Numbered from the stretch's first letter, positions 1-10,353 are shown. The stretch is DNA of 64,000 nucleotides from Mariniphaga sediminis (GCF_003573545.1 NZ_QWET01000002.1:1-64000); one strand, 5' to 3'. Translations and numbers: made by a program. Notes: generated from the letters alone by a model not told the origin.

Positions 1-321
1 CTCCCCCCACTTAAATTCCAGCGTCAGGTGATAATTGGCATATTCCTTCCCGGTGGTGAGGCTGCCCCACTCTTCTCCCGATATCCGGATTATGCCATCA
101 GATACAGTAAATACCCCTTTCGGATCTGAATCCCGGCCACGGCCCTCTAAATAGGTGTACCAGCCCGATAAATCCTTGCCGTTGAAAAGTGAAATAATCT
201 CTTGTCTGGCCTCCTCTTCTTCATCCGTATTAAATGGGAACAAATTTCCTGCAGTAACTTTTAGATAAAAACCAAACACAAAAACACAACCCACCAACGA
301 ATAACCAATTAACTTACTCAT
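1..321 (-). CDS. DUF1080 (3-keto-disaccharide hydrolase type) protein, partial
   Basis: Only the first 107 codons are inside the window; the 3' end is cut off. The N-terminus has a short hydrophobic segment (residues 4-24), so the protein is probably exported. It then shows the typical DUF1080 opening: LFNGKDLSGWYTYLEG, a V-x-DG-I-I-R-ISG strand and a YANYHLTLEFKWGE strand. Members of this family are beta-sandwich, concanavalin-like proteins, often next to SusCD genes, and some act on 3-keto-glycosides. It lies downstream of and on the same strand as the SusCD pair, 367 bases away, so a role in processing the imported sugar is likely but inferred. Confidence 0.8.
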   Translation of the reverse strand, partial: MSKLIGYSLVGCVFVFGFYLKVTAGNLFPFNTDEEEEARQEIISLFNGKDLSGWYTYLEGRGRDSDPKGVFTVSDGIIRISGEEWGSLTTGKEYANYHLTLEFKWGE

Positions 322-688
322 TACTATTTCTTTTAATTAAAAACGACCAACCTGAACTGGAATTTCAATGCACTGAACAAATCATACCTCCCACACTAAA
401 AAAAAACAATATTCCTTATATCTTTCCTTTATATTCGATACTCCCACACACGAACCAAAAAGGTTCTTTAATTTGTGTGCTATCATTTTTTTGAGTTATA
501 TAACATGCTAACCCAGTCAACTAAATTAGTTTAAGTTACAATCAGTAAAGTATATTATTAAGCTTTGCTACAAAACATAGTACTATCCTTAAATCTTTTT
601 AATGGGATACCCTCATATTCTCCAATAGGAGAACTCTGGATATCCCATTTATTTTTTATTCTAATTTAATTTTCAGACGAGTCTCACA
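322..688. other. Intergenic region with two hairpins
   Basis: This 367-base AT-rich gap between susD and the DUF1080 gene has no credible ORF. It holds two inverted repeats: one at 601-649, listed separately, and a smaller one at about 446-479 with GAACC/GGTTC arms around an A5 loop and CACAC/GTGTG outer arms. The DUF1080 gene may therefore have its own promoter, or be reached by read-through past these structures. No clear promoter was seen. Confidence 0.5.
601..649. terminator. Two-tier hairpin downstream of susD
   Basis: Outer arms AATGGGATA (601-609) and TATCCCATT (641-649) are exact complements. Inside them TTCTCC (618-623) and GGAGAA (628-633) pair around an AATA loop. It starts 40 bases after the susD stop codon on the minus strand. 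The T-rich tail is on the plus-strand side, which is the wrong side for a classical terminator of susD, so it may instead be an mRNA 3' stabilising or processing structure. Confidence 0.4.
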
Positions 689-2122
689 TTAAAATCCAGG
701 ATTATTATCACTAGCACTAATGCCATCATTAAAATTTATTTCTGCATTCGGAATAGGCCACAACAAATGCCTTTCTTGTACATCTATGTCGTATGATTCT
801 TTTATTATCTCCTGAAATTTTCCTGATCTCAGTAAATCAAACCAACGTTTCCCTTCAGCATAGGTTTCTTTCCCTCTTTCGTATAAAACCAAGTCAAGAA
901 ATTGTTCTTTATCGTAATCAGTCAATAGAAAATCAACCGGAGATGCACTTTGTGTTTCATAGCCATAAGCTCTCCTGCGCACCATATTCAAAGCTTCCAT
1001 TCCTTCTGCTGTTGGACCATTCTGCACTAAACAATCTGCCTCAGCAAAAAGCAATAAAATGTCAGCATAACGATACAACGGATAATCCATTCTACCATTC
1101 GAATATTCCAGATCTCTAAATTTAGAAACTAGAACCTGAGTTCCCCTTGCAGGAATATCAACAACCCTTGTGTTCCATGCCTTACGCAAATCATTTTCAT
1201 CCCAGTTGGTATAAAAAGGCATCCATGGTCTTCCTGCTGCAATCCAATATCCTCCATCCTTCAGGGATCCCCCTTCTTCAGCTTTATTACGCACTAAATA
1301 TCGTGGCCAGCTCCAGCTACCTTGCTGAGAATACTTGATATAGAAAATTTCTTCCTGCGTTTTACCACTTGCATCCTTACCAAAAACATTATAAAAATCC
1401 ATAGAATCACGTACCTCAACCAAAGCGAATTCTCCGGATTGAATAATCTCTTCTGCTTTATTTCTCGCTGACGTATTATCATGTAACATGAAATAAACAT
1501 CAGCCAATACTGCTTTTGCTGTCCATTTAGATCCTCTTCCGGCAACCGGGGGAGAGTCAGGTAAATTATTTTCTGCAAAAAGTAAATCATCTATAATCAA
1601 CTGATACACATCCTGAGCAGAACTTCTTGGTATATGAATAGCATCCATATTATCTTCAACTCTCAGGGGCACTCCTCCCCAACACCGAACAAGATGAAAA
1701 TAAGCAAATGCACGTAAAAACCTTGCTTCTGCAATATATCGGTTTTTTTCATCTTCACTTAATCCACTTGCCTCGGGCAAAGAATGAATCATAATATTTG
1801 CATTGCGAATACTTCTGTAAAAATGCTTCCAAAAGCCTTCGGTTGCACTTCGGTTTCCACCATCTAAACCCTCAAACAAACTAATTTGTCCCCAGGAATC
1901 TCTGGCTATAAATACATCTGTCGATGCTTCAGTTGTTAATAAATACACATTGCTAAAAGCACTTCTCAAATTTGGAAAGATGGCCGCAATACCTGCCTCA
2001 GCCTCAATCTTTGTATTATAAAAATTCTCTTGGGTAATAATATAAGGTTTTTCAAGTAATTCATCCTTACAAGAGACAAGACTTATCATTACTAAAATAA
2101 AACAAACAATATAAGCTTTCAT
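689..2122 (-). CDS. SusD/RagB-family nutrient-binding outer-membrane lipoprotein
   Basis: A 477-residue SusD-type surface lipoprotein that captures a glycan or other ligand and acts as lid of the partner SusC channel. The signal peptide ends in a lipobox (LVSC, Cys18). Typical SusD features are AEARFLRAFAYFHLVRCWGGVPL (cut here: the RFLRAFAYFHLVRCWGG helix around residue 140), the RYADILLLFAEADCL helix near 350, and the C-terminal ERGKETYAEGKRWFDLLR segment. It follows susC with a 22-base gap, so they are co-transcribed. The ligand cannot be told from sequence. Confidence 0.93.
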   Translation of the reverse strand: MKAYIVCFILVMISLVSCKDELLEKPYIITQENFYNTKIEAEAGIAAIFPNLRSAFSNVYLLTTEASTDVFIARDSWGQISLFEGLDGGNRSATEGFWKHFYRSIRNANIMIHSLPEASGLSEDEKNRYIAEARFLRAFAYFHLVRCWGGVPLRVEDNMDAIHIPRSSAQDVYQLIIDDLLFAENNLPDSPPVAGRGSKWTAKAVLADVYFMLHDNTSARNKAEEIIQSGEFALVEVRDSMDFYNVFGKDASGKTQEEIFYIKYSQQGSWSWPRYLVRNKAEEGGSLKDGGYWIAAGRPWMPFYTNWDENDLRKAWNTRVVDIPARGTQVLVSKFRDLEYSNGRMDYPLYRYADILLLFAEADCLVQNGPTAEGMEALNMVRRRAYGYETQSASPVDFLLTDYDKEQFLDLVLYERGKETYAEGKRWFDLLRSGKFQEIIKESYDIDVQERHLLWPIPNAEINFNDGISASDNNPGF

Positions 2123-2144
2123 AATATTTTATTTTAAAGAATAA

Positions 2145-5100
2145 TTAAAATGACAATCTAACACCTATGGTATAAGATTTTGCCAATGGATATGTATTAT
2201 GATCTACTCCCTGGACAATATCATCTCCACCTCTTGAATTGACCTCAGGATCCCACCATGAATAATTTGTTAATGTGAAAATATTTTGTCCACTAACAAA
2301 GAAATAAGCACTTCTTTTAGTATCCTGTAGGGTATACCCCAGTTCGAGATGCTGAAGTCTCAAGTAAGAACCATCCTCAATAAATCTATCAGAAAACTTC
2401 ATCTCAAGATTTGTTTGTTCAGGCGCAGGATATTTAGCATTTGGATTTTCAGGTGTGGCATAATTAGTTAACCAATCTTTACGGGTATTAACCTGGTAGG
2501 GCAACTCATATATACCTATACTACTAACATTTGCGATTTCATTGCCATAGGCCCCTTGAAAATAAGCACTTAAAGAGAACGATTTATATTCTATAAACGT
2601 GTTAAATCCGAATATAAAATCAGGATTTGGATCCCCTACCACCACCTTGTCGTCAACATTAATAAGGCCGTCATTATTCAAGTCCTTATACTTAATTGTT
2701 GAAAGGGCTCCCGATGCACCTGGGTTATACCCATCTTCTACGTATCCAAAGAAGGTACCTAATGGTTCTCCTTCCCTTAATATAACTATATCGTCTTTAA
2801 ATTGCGCACTAAAATTATAGTTACCCGTTATAATATCTTCTCCTTTATAAAGCTCTACTACTTCATTTTTGTTAAATGCGATATTTCCGGAAAAGGTCCA
2901 ACTAAACATATTTCTTTTTAGTATATCCGCATCCACAGAAAGCTCTAATCCCTGGTTTCGGACAGATCCAATATTTTGCATCGAAGAAGTAAAGCCCGTA
3001 GACGATGGAAGAGATACTATACTCAGCAGATCTTTGGTATCCTTTTTATAATAATCAGCCATAAATCTGAACTTCCCATTTCCAAACATTGCATCAAAAC
3101 CAAAGTCCAGCTGATCCGTAGTTTCCCATTTTAAGTTGTAGGGTAATGTAGTGCCGGGTGCAAGGGTTACTGTACGAATATCGCCACCAAATATGGTATA
3201 CCCAGGATTAAGTACATTTAACGTAGAGTACTCGTCAATCGCTTGGCTTCCTGTCCTTCCCCAGCTAGCTCTCACCTTTAAATCAGAAATAAAATCCACA
3301 TCCTTTAGTGTCTTTTCTTTCATTCTCCAGGCAATAGCTCCCGAGGGGAAATACCCCCATTTATTTCCAGGACTGTATTTCGATGCCCCATCAGCCCTAA
3401 AACTAGCCGTTAACAATAGTATATTATCATAATTATAATTAATCCTTCCCAGGTAGGACATAATGACTGACTTTCTGTAACTGGATGATGGAATACCAGG
3501 AGTTCCGGAAGTTCCCAAGTTATAGGTACTGGTAATATCACTCAGCATATCCTTGCCACCTCCACCTAAACCTTTATTGATAAAATTTTGATAGGTCTGT
3601 CCTATCAGAAAATCAAAAGTATGTTTTTCACCAAACTTCCGATTATAATTAAGTGTATTTTCATTAAGGACACTGGTATAATTCACTACTGAAACAGATG
3701 CACTTCCCCCGTCGGTATATTCAATCGACTGATACGTATCGGTTCTGCTATCCCGGGAAATGAAACCGCCGTGAACTTTTAGGACTAGACCATCAATAAA
3801 TTCGTATGATAAAATACCGCTGGTATTAATATCATTTTTTACCGTTCCCCCTTGCGTCAGTTTTGTATAAAGCAACGGGTTTCCCATAGCCGGACTATTT
3901 ATTGGGTATACTTCATAAAATATAGTTGGTTCGCCATTCTCATCATAAGGTTTGATAAATGGTGGGGCTGTAACAATTGCCGCAATTAATGACCCACCTA
4001 AGCGACCACCTCCCGAACTTTGTAATGTCTGATCAGTTCTTGAGAGTATCGTTGAAAAATCGACATTAAATCGCTCATTTATTTTATGATGAAAATTTAT
4101 ACGGGTTGAATACCGTGAATATGAACTATATTCAATAATCCCTTGCTGATCAAATATGCTACCCGATAAACTAAACTGAGTTTTTTCGTTTCCTCCATTA
4201 AATGATAAAGTATGGTTTTGCATGGGGGCAGTTCTAAACATTAAGTCTTGCCAGTCTGTCCCCTCGCCGTAACTTGCAATCATTTCATCTGTGAAACGCC
4301 AATCAGAATTCGGAGAATTATCAACCAATACATTATATAGCTGAGCATATTCTTTAACATTAAGTAAATCTATCTTCTTCCGAAGTTGCTGAAAGGAATA
4401 CCTTGATTCTATATTTACTTTTGTACGTCCTGCCTGGCCACTCTTTGTTTTAATCAATATTACTCCATTTGCTCCCCGAGAACCGTAAATTGCAGTGGAT
4501 GACGCATCTTTTAGTATTTCCATACTCTCAATATCAGAATTGTTTAATAGGTATGGGTCAGATGGGACACCATCAATAACATACAAAGGTTCATTACTTC
4601 CCCGTATTGAATTGGATCCCCTAATTCTAACATGTACATTTTCACCCGGATGCCCGGTACTTTGCTTAACATAAACACCAGCAGCCCTTCCGGATAAAGT
4701 GAGCATCGGATTAGATGCCACAAAAGCATCTAATTCAGTTCCTTTAATTTGAGTTACTGAACCTGTAAGGTCTGACTTTCTTACACTCCCATACCCCACA
4801 GCAACCACCTCTTCAATTCCAATTGACCCTTCTTCCATCACAACTGTAATCGTATTTCTTCCCTCAGTAGCAACCTCCTGCGTCTCCATTCCCACAAAAG
4901 AAAACACCAGGGTTGCATTATCCGGGATGTTGGTCAGGGAGTATTCTCCGTCGGCATTGGTTACCGTTCCCTGGGTGGTGCCTTTTACAAGCACCGTTAC
5001 ACCAGGAAGAGCTAATCCACCTTCATCCACAACCTGGCCTTTAACTATTGAACCGGGTTGTTGTGCATTCACTTTCAGAACAATTAAATTGCCTCCAAGT

Positions 5101-5438
5101 ATTTCATACGAAATATTTGAATCGACAAATAATCTGTCCAACACCGATTCGATGTTTGAATTTTTTGTAGAGAAATCAATGGTTCTGTTGACATCTTTAA
5201 GATCGGTATTATAAAAAAACCGGAATCTACTGTTGACTTCTATTAGCTCAAAAGCATCACGAATTGTTTTGCCTTTAAGTTCAAGTTCCAGTTTCAACTG
5301 TGTATCCTGAGAATAAACTGAGGCATTTAAGCCCATTATAAAAGAAAAACATAAAAAGACAGTTAATCTCATAACCAATAAAATTTTTCTCAACCCTCCG
5401 TGTACAGGCAAGGCATCATTAATTAATTTTTTTTTCAT
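2145..5438 (-). CDS. SusC/RagA TonB-dependent transporter with STN signalling domain
   Basis: A 1097-residue outer-membrane TonB-dependent transporter. After a signal peptide (residues about 18-44) comes a secretin/TonB short N-terminal (STN) domain (about 50-122), a carboxypeptidase-regulatory-like beta domain (about 134-205), the plug beginning at the SusC signature VVAVGYGSVRKSDLTG, and a C-terminal 22-strand barrel ending in an aromatic residue (VRLSF). The STN domain is the part that contacts FecR-type anti-sigma factors, and the fecR gene is immediately upstream. This supports ligand-triggered autoregulation through the ECF sigma factor. Substrate unknown. Confidence 0.95.
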   Translation of the reverse strand: MKKKLINDALPVHGGLRKILLVMRLTVFLCFSFIMGLNASVYSQDTQLKLELELKGKTIRDAFELIEVNSRFRFFYNTDLKDVNRTIDFSTKNSNIESVLDRLFVDSNISYEILGGNLIVLKVNAQQPGSIVKGQVVDEGGLALPGVTVLVKGTTQGTVTNADGEYSLTNIPDNATLVFSFVGMETQEVATEGRNTITVVMEEGSIGIEEVVAVGYGSVRKSDLTGSVTQIKGTELDAFVASNPMLTLSGRAAGVYVKQSTGHPGENVHVRIRGSNSIRGSNEPLYVIDGVPSDPYLLNNSDIESMEILKDASSTAIYGSRGANGVILIKTKSGQAGRTKVNIESRYSFQQLRKKIDLLNVKEYAQLYNVLVDNSPNSDWRFTDEMIASYGEGTDWQDLMFRTAPMQNHTLSFNGGNEKTQFSLSGSIFDQQGIIEYSSYSRYSTRINFHHKINERFNVDFSTILSRTDQTLQSSGGGRLGGSLIAAIVTAPPFIKPYDENGEPTIFYEVYPINSPAMGNPLLYTKLTQGGTVKNDINTSGILSYEFIDGLVLKVHGGFISRDSRTDTYQSIEYTDGGSASVSVVNYTSVLNENTLNYNRKFGEKHTFDFLIGQTYQNFINKGLGGGGKDMLSDITSTYNLGTSGTPGIPSSSYRKSVIMSYLGRINYNYDNILLLTASFRADGASKYSPGNKWGYFPSGAIAWRMKEKTLKDVDFISDLKVRASWGRTGSQAIDEYSTLNVLNPGYTIFGGDIRTVTLAPGTTLPYNLKWETTDQLDFGFDAMFGNGKFRFMADYYKKDTKDLLSIVSLPSSTGFTSSMQNIGSVRNQGLELSVDADILKRNMFSWTFSGNIAFNKNEVVELYKGEDIITGNYNFSAQFKDDIVILREGEPLGTFFGYVEDGYNPGASGALSTIKYKDLNNDGLINVDDKVVVGDPNPDFIFGFNTFIEYKSFSLSAYFQGAYGNEIANVSSIGIYELPYQVNTRKDWLTNYATPENPNAKYPAPEQTNLEMKFSDRFIEDGSYLRLQHLELGYTLQDTKRSAYFFVSGQNIFTLTNYSWWDPEVNSRGGDDIVQGVDHNTYPLAKSYTIGVRLSF

Positions 5439-5518
5439 AAATTTGAACTGTTAATGGTTTGACATTTAATGCCATAATTTTTTGACAGACTGGCATTAAT
5501 AAAGTTGAATCACATCAC

Positions 5519-5550
5519 AGGGGAAACAGACCGGCAGATTTGTTTCCCTT
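5519..5550. repeat. Hairpin in the fecR-susC intergenic leader
   Basis: GGGAAACA (5521-5528) and TGTTTCCC (5541-5548) are exact complements around a 12-base loop; the pairing extends two bases further with one G-U pair. On the plus strand it is followed by a T-run. For the minus-strand operon it forms part of the susC leader about 80 bases before the start codon, so it could stabilise or separate the susCD message from fecR. Confidence 0.45.
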
Positions 5551-5597
5551 TTTTGTTTTTTTACATAGGCTTCAATTTTTTAGTTAGACTTTTACTC

Positions 5598-6725
5598 TCA
5601 TTTTCGTAATTGTTTTTCGTATTCTTTCATTCTTTCCACATTGACGGAAAGTGTCACCTCGGTTCCTTTAAAACTGTAATCAAAAGGGGCAGATATTTTT
5701 ATGGCATCCAATACCTGTTGCAGCGTTTCATCCTCCAGTGTTCCGGTAAATTTGTAATTCCGAATCTTAGTTGATTCACAATGAAACCTTACATTATACT
5801 TTCGTTCTAATTTTATCAATATTTCTGAAAGTTCTTCTGCAACAAAAACCAACTTGTTATTCTTCCATGAAATATCAGGCAACGGATCAATTTTTTCCTG
5901 TATTATTAATTTGGCAGAGGGGGTTATCTCTTCTTTCTTTTTATTATCCACCATAGGTTTATCAGAAGTATCTTCCACCCTCAGTTCTTTTCCTCCCTTA
6001 ATCAGCACGGCCTTTTGATTGGGGGTCAGATAAATATTTTCAGAATATTTATACCTACTGGCTTCGCTTTCCAACATCACTTTTCCCTCGACCAAAGTGG
6101 TTTCTATCGTTTCATCATCTTCGTAAGCTTTCACATTAAACTGTGTCCCCAAGGCCGTTATTTTCATGTCCAGGGCATTTACCACAAAAGGCATTTTCAC
6201 ATTCTTACTTACATCAAAGAAACCTTCGCCGGAAAGAGTCAGGTCTCGGTTTGAAACATTAAAATCAGTCGAATAGCGTAACTTACTGCCCGCGTTTAAC
6301 CAAACTTTGGTCCCATCAGGTAAAACAATCTCCGATCGGGCACCATACGGAGCTACCACCTCACAATATTGTTTTATGGGTTCTTTTTCCGGGGGCTGTC
6401 TGAAAATAAAAAAAGAGGCCAATCCTCCGAATAAGAAAACAACAACCAATACCGCAGCAACCCGTAACAATTTTCTAAAAGGCATTATACTTTGTGGTGA
6501 GTTGCTACTACTTCGGGTGTTGATCTTATTTCGGATCTTATCATACAATTCTTCATATTGAATATTCAGGGAGTCGCTATCAGATAAACCGTTTAATTCC
6601 CCGGTCATCCATTCTGTCACCTGCTTCTTATCTTTTAACTTCCCATCCAGTTTCCTTAAATCAGACAGGGTGTATTGATTTTTTTCAATCTTTTCTACTA
6701 AATATTTAAACTCCTGAAATGTCAT
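5598..6725 (-). CDS. FecR-family anti-sigma factor
   Basis: A 375-residue inner-membrane anti-sigma factor. A cytoplasmic N-terminal helical region (1-80) is followed by one transmembrane helix (about 84-105), the periplasmic FecR domain (about 118-215, with IVLPDGTKVWLNAGSKLRY and LSGEGFFDV), and a C-terminal DUF4974/STN-like domain (about 295-365, with FTGTLEDETLQQVLDAI). It would hold the upstream ECF sigma factor until the SusC STN domain signals ligand binding. Gene order sigma, fecR, susC, susD is the standard one. Confidence 0.93.
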   Translation of the reverse strand: MTFQEFKYLVEKIEKNQYTLSDLRKLDGKLKDKKQVTEWMTGELNGLSDSDSLNIQYEELYDKIRNKINTRSSSNSPQSIMPFRKLLRVAAVLVVVFLFGGLASFFIFRQPPEKEPIKQYCEVVAPYGARSEIVLPDGTKVWLNAGSKLRYSTDFNVSNRDLTLSGEGFFDVSKNVKMPFVVNALDMKITALGTQFNVKAYEDDETIETTLVEGKVMLESEASRYKYSENIYLTPNQKAVLIKGGKELRVEDTSDKPMVDNKKKEEITPSAKLIIQEKIDPLPDISWKNNKLVFVAEELSEILIKLERKYNVRFHCESTKIRNYKFTGTLEDETLQQVLDAIKISAPFDYSFKGTEVTLSVNVERMKEYEKQLRK

Positions 6726-6899
6726 ATATCATTTCTTTATAGTGGTAATACAACAAACCCGGACAAACTACTCACAAAAAATATAAAAAAATTCGCCTCT
6801 CACTATCAAAACACTCACTCACAATACTTTAACCAAGGGAATAGATTGTAAAGAATACGTCATTTCAGATATGACATGCATGAAGAATAAAATGGATCT

Positions 6900-7493
6900 T
6901 TATTGTTTAACAGTCGTATAAACGATAAAAAAAAGGATAAGAGAATCACCGTTCAGTTTACTCTTCACAAATTTACCAGCCCTGTATATTTGATTTTCTA
7001 CTGTCCGCACAGAAATGTTGAACTTTTTTGCAATTTCGTCATGCGACATGCCTTCCAACCTACTCAAACGAAAAATTCTACGCTGCTGCACAGGAAGCTG
7101 GCCAAGGATTTGATCGATTGTTTCTTTCAGTTCACTAAAATAGATTTTATCCTCAATATTGTTTTCAGAAGTATGTTCATTATTCGAGAGGTAATACTGA
7201 TACTTACGCTCAACCACTCTCCTTTTCAGATGGTTATAAACTTTATTTACCGCTATCCGGAAAAGATAACTTTTTACCGATTTATCCACTTGCAGACTTT
7301 TACGGCTTTCCCAAACGCTCAAAAAAACATCCTGAAGAATCTCTTCGGCCTCACCTGTCTCTTTCAGGTATTGTAATATAAAATTCAAAAGTTGCCGGCT
7401 ATATAAATCATAAAGACTTTTAAAAGCACCGATATCATCTGATTTTATCCGTTCAGTTAATTGATTATTATCGTATTTTGATTGTTCTGCCAA
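6900..7493 (-). CDS. RNA polymerase ECF-type sigma factor (TTG start)
   Basis: A 197-residue ECF sigma factor with region 2 (about 20-90, EEILQDVFLSVWESRKSL) and region 4 (about 130-180, LPVQQRRIFRLSRLEGMSHDEIAKKF style helix-turn-helix). No ATG occurs in frame before region 2: an in-frame TAA lies three codons upstream of the TTG at 7493, and the next Met is deep in region 4. TTG is therefore the best start. It probably directs transcription of the fecR-susC-susD genes that follow 174 bases downstream. Confidence 0.9.
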   Translation of the reverse strand: MAEQSKYDNNQLTERIKSDDIGAFKSLYDLYSRQLLNFILQYLKETGEAEEILQDVFLSVWESRKSLQVDKSVKSYLFRIAVNKVYNHLKRRVVERKYQYYLSNNEHTSENNIEDKIYFSELKETIDQILGQLPVQQRRIFRLSRLEGMSHDEIAKKFNISVRTVENQIYRAGKFVKSKLNGDSLILFFIVYTTVKQ

Positions 7494-7627
7494 GGTAAAT
7501 TAAACGGTTTTAGCGTAAACAAAAGTAGAATTTTTATATTATACTTGTCTAAAGTTGAACTTAAATTTAGATTTCGCAAAGTCTGACATTTTGGAGAAAT
7601 TTTGTGTAAGTTTGAAAAAAATTAGTC

Positions 7628-8875
7628 ATGAAAATAAAAGTTAAGAAACTTGTTCACGGAGTTTTCATCATCTTGTTAATACTTGGTTTTTCGTCTTGCC
7701 ACAATCTTTTTAATGACGACGACGACCAGCCCGAAACGATATATCTTACTGACTATGAACTTGTCAAAACATATACCCCTATTGTAATAGAGGCAAGTTT
7801 AAACGCTTTTATTTCAAAATATCCGGATTTGGAATTCCTGAAGGAGAGAGCAAAATATGGATTCAAGGTTTATAAAATACAGTATAAAACGTCTTTTAAG
7901 GGGGAGCCGGTTTTAGCTTCCGGTATTGTTTCTGTTCCTATCGGGGAAGAATTCTTTCCCAGTATCAGTTATCAAAATGGCACCAATACCCTGCATGCAA
8001 ATGCCCCATCTGTAAATCCAAACAATAATGAATTGTACCTGTTACTTGAATTTGTCGCCTCCACCGGCTTTGTTGTTTCCATGCCCGATTATCTGGGGTT
8101 TGGCTCGTCCGACAACATGTTTCATCCTTACCTTCACAAAGAATCAACCGTTCAGGTAGTACTCGATATGTTAAGGGCTGTAGAGGAACTGGCCACACTG
8201 AAGGGTTTTTCACTGAACGAAGAGCTGTATCTTACCGGCTACTCACAGGGTGGATGGGCTACCATGCAGGTGCAAAAAGCCATTGAGAATGAATTTTCAG
8301 GAGAATTTAACCTGAAGGCAAGCGCCCCCGCCGGAGGCCCTTACGATTTAAATTTTATAAACGAATACATCCTGAACAGGGAAACCTACCCGATGCCTTA
8401 CTTCTTTGGTTATATGTTTGATAGTTACACCAACCTGGAAGCCATAACCACGCCCATTGATGAGGTTTTTAACTCACCCTACAATACTTTAATCCCGGTT
8501 TTATACGATGGCACAAAAAGTGGTGAAGAGATAAATGCAGAACTCACCACCAGCGTTAGTGAACTTTTCACCGCAAATTACCGTCAGAATTATAAAACCG
8601 ATACGTCTTACTCCTCCATTCTGTCTACTCTCTCAGACAATAGTATAGAAGCCTGGAATACAAGCATCCCAACGCGTATTATACATGGTACTGCCGATAG
8701 TTTTGTACCGATGGATGTGGCGACTAATATTTACCAGAGCTTTTTAACAAAAGGAGTTAGTACGGACCGGGTACAACTGGTACCGATTCCTGAAACGGAT
8801 CATATTGATGGAATTATTCCCGCAGGGTTGTTTTCAATCCAGTGGTTTTTGGAGCTAACTCAGTCTTCTGAATAA
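7628..8875 (+). CDS. Alpha/beta-hydrolase lipoprotein (secretory-lipase/esterase type)
   Basis: A 415-residue exported hydrolase. The signal peptide ends in a lipobox (LGFSSC, Cys24), so it should be membrane-anchored. Catalytic elements of an alpha/beta hydrolase are visible: the nucleophile elbow GYSQGGW (Ser at about 194), an acid in HGTADSFVPMD (Asp near 357), and His in PETDHIDG (near 392). The FVVSMPDYLGFGSS segment resembles secreted lipases that strip acyl or aryl esters. A TAAGTTTG element at 7607-7614 could be the -7 box of its promoter. The gene ends exactly where the convergent TPR gene ends, with no spacer. Substrate unknown. Confidence 0.8.
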   Translation: MKIKVKKLVHGVFIILLILGFSSCHNLFNDDDDQPETIYLTDYELVKTYTPIVIEASLNAFISKYPDLEFLKERAKYGFKVYKIQYKTSFKGEPVLASGIVSVPIGEEFFPSISYQNGTNTLHANAPSVNPNNNELYLLLEFVASTGFVVSMPDYLGFGSSDNMFHPYLHKESTVQVVLDMLRAVEELATLKGFSLNEELYLTGYSQGGWATMQVQKAIENEFSGEFNLKASAPAGGPYDLNFINEYILNRETYPMPYFFGYMFDSYTNLEAITTPIDEVFNSPYNTLIPVLYDGTKSGEEINAELTTSVSELFTANYRQNYKTDTSYSSILSTLSDNSIEAWNTSIPTRIIHGTADSFVPMDVATNIYQSFLTKGVSTDRVQLVPIPETDHIDGIIPAGLFSIQWFLELTQSSE

Positions 8876-10291
8876 CTATTCATTTGCTTCCTCGAAATCA
8901 TCTACAATCTTTCGCAGACGTTTATTCTTCAAGGCTTTGGGATACACGTCAAACAAATATTTTATTTGGGTAAACTCTTGCTCCATGGCAACTTCCAGCA
9001 TTGCAAAGGCTTCTTTTTCACGCTTACTTTCCAACAGAAGACTCACCATACGGTATTTAAGAAGGGAATCGTCACTTTTTTCCAGCCCTGATTCCAATAC
9101 CCTGAGGGCATTCTCCAGTTCTCCAAACTTCAGAAAAATATCTACCCAGGTTAGCCATACTTCAGTATTCCCTGCTTCCAAATCAGCGGCTTTTACCAAT
9201 GCCTTTTCCGCTTCTATCGGTCGGTTATTGTCATTGTAAACTTTAGCCAGCGTGATCCAGTATTCAGTATTGGAGTCATCAATATCCAGGGCTTTTTTTA
9301 TAAAACCAATACTTTCTTTCCATTTCTTTTCCACCCACTTAATCAATCCCACACCAAACCAGGCAGTATCGTTTTCTTCGTTCAGCTTTATTGCTTTCTG
9401 ATAATAGTGTTCTGCCTGATCATGGTCATCCAGGTTGAGATAACACTCTCCAATGTAACACCAGGCATCATCATTTTCAGGATCGAATTCCAGGTACTCT
9501 GTATATTTTTTTATCGCCTCCTCATACTTTCCTGCATTGGCATAGGCATTCCCAATGTTAAAAAGCGACTGGTCAAAATCCTCGTTTAAAGCCATCGCAA
9601 ATTCATACGCCTCAACAGCCTTTTCAAATTCCCCGGCTTTATTGTACGAAATCCCCAGATTGAACCAAATGGAAAAGTTAAATGGGTCAATATCGAGGTA
9701 ACGATTATAATAATCAATACTCTTTTGATATTCTCCTTCCTGATCGCTAAAGAAGCCTAAATCATACAATGCCATCTCATTCTCAGGATTCAGCTTCAGA
9801 GAACGTTCGAAATATTGAATGGCCTTTTTAATGTCGCCAGACTGCACATAGGCGGCGCCAATATGATAAAGAATATCATCCTTCTCCACGCCGGAATATT
9901 TCAATGCTTTTCTGAATGATCTTTCTGCCTCCCGCTCTTCACCCAGCACCAGCCAGGCCGAACCTTTCATCAGGTGAACATCCGGATTAGTCAACTCAAC
10001 CTGCTCGGCCAAATCAAGATATTTGAGTGCATTCTGGTATTTTCCTTTGCTCAGTAAAACCTGGGCATATTTAAGTTGAAGCGGAACAGCTCCGGGGTGA
10101 ATCTGAATTCCCTGCCGGGCTGCAATCTCCGAAGTATTAATATCTCCTTCGTCCAGCAGGTATTCCACAATACCTTCAAATTCAGAAACATCAAAATAAC
10201 TCTTCCGGCCCGAGGCAAGCGACCGTTTGAAACGGCTAAGCGCTTCATTAATGTTCTCTTCACCGAAATAATGTCGTTCTTCTTTATTCAT
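8876..10291 (-). CDS. Tetratricopeptide-repeat protein
   Basis: A 471-residue protein made almost wholly of tandem 34-residue TPR units (about eleven from residue 45 on), for example ALYDLGFFSDQEGEYQKSID and AWCYIGECYLNLDDHDQAEH. There is no signal peptide, so it is probably a cytoplasmic scaffold. It is monocistronic or paired with the DUF4301 gene upstream (62-base gap). Close relatives are common in Bacteroidota without an assigned role. Confidence 0.85.
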   Translation of the reverse strand: MNKEERHYFGEENINEALSRFKRSLASGRKSYFDVSEFEGIVEYLLDEGDINTSEIAARQGIQIHPGAVPLQLKYAQVLLSKGKYQNALKYLDLAEQVELTNPDVHLMKGSAWLVLGEEREAERSFRKALKYSGVEKDDILYHIGAAYVQSGDIKKAIQYFERSLKLNPENEMALYDLGFFSDQEGEYQKSIDYYNRYLDIDPFNFSIWFNLGISYNKAGEFEKAVEAYEFAMALNEDFDQSLFNIGNAYANAGKYEEAIKKYTEYLEFDPENDDAWCYIGECYLNLDDHDQAEHYYQKAIKLNEENDTAWFGVGLIKWVEKKWKESIGFIKKALDIDDSNTEYWITLAKVYNDNNRPIEAEKALVKAADLEAGNTEVWLTWVDIFLKFGELENALRVLESGLEKSDDSLLKYRMVSLLLESKREKEAFAMLEVAMEQEFTQIKYLFDVYPKALKNKRLRKIVDDFEEANE

Positions 10292-10353
10292 TCAATCTCA
10301 AAAATGAAACTGCGAAATTAACAATTCACACCGAATAAAGAAACCTCTCCTTT

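Noticed and set aside
7590-7614. Full promoter before the hydrolase lipoprotein gene
   Set aside because: A TAAGTTTG box is present but the nearest TTTG is only 13 bases upstream, too short for the usual 19-base spacer.
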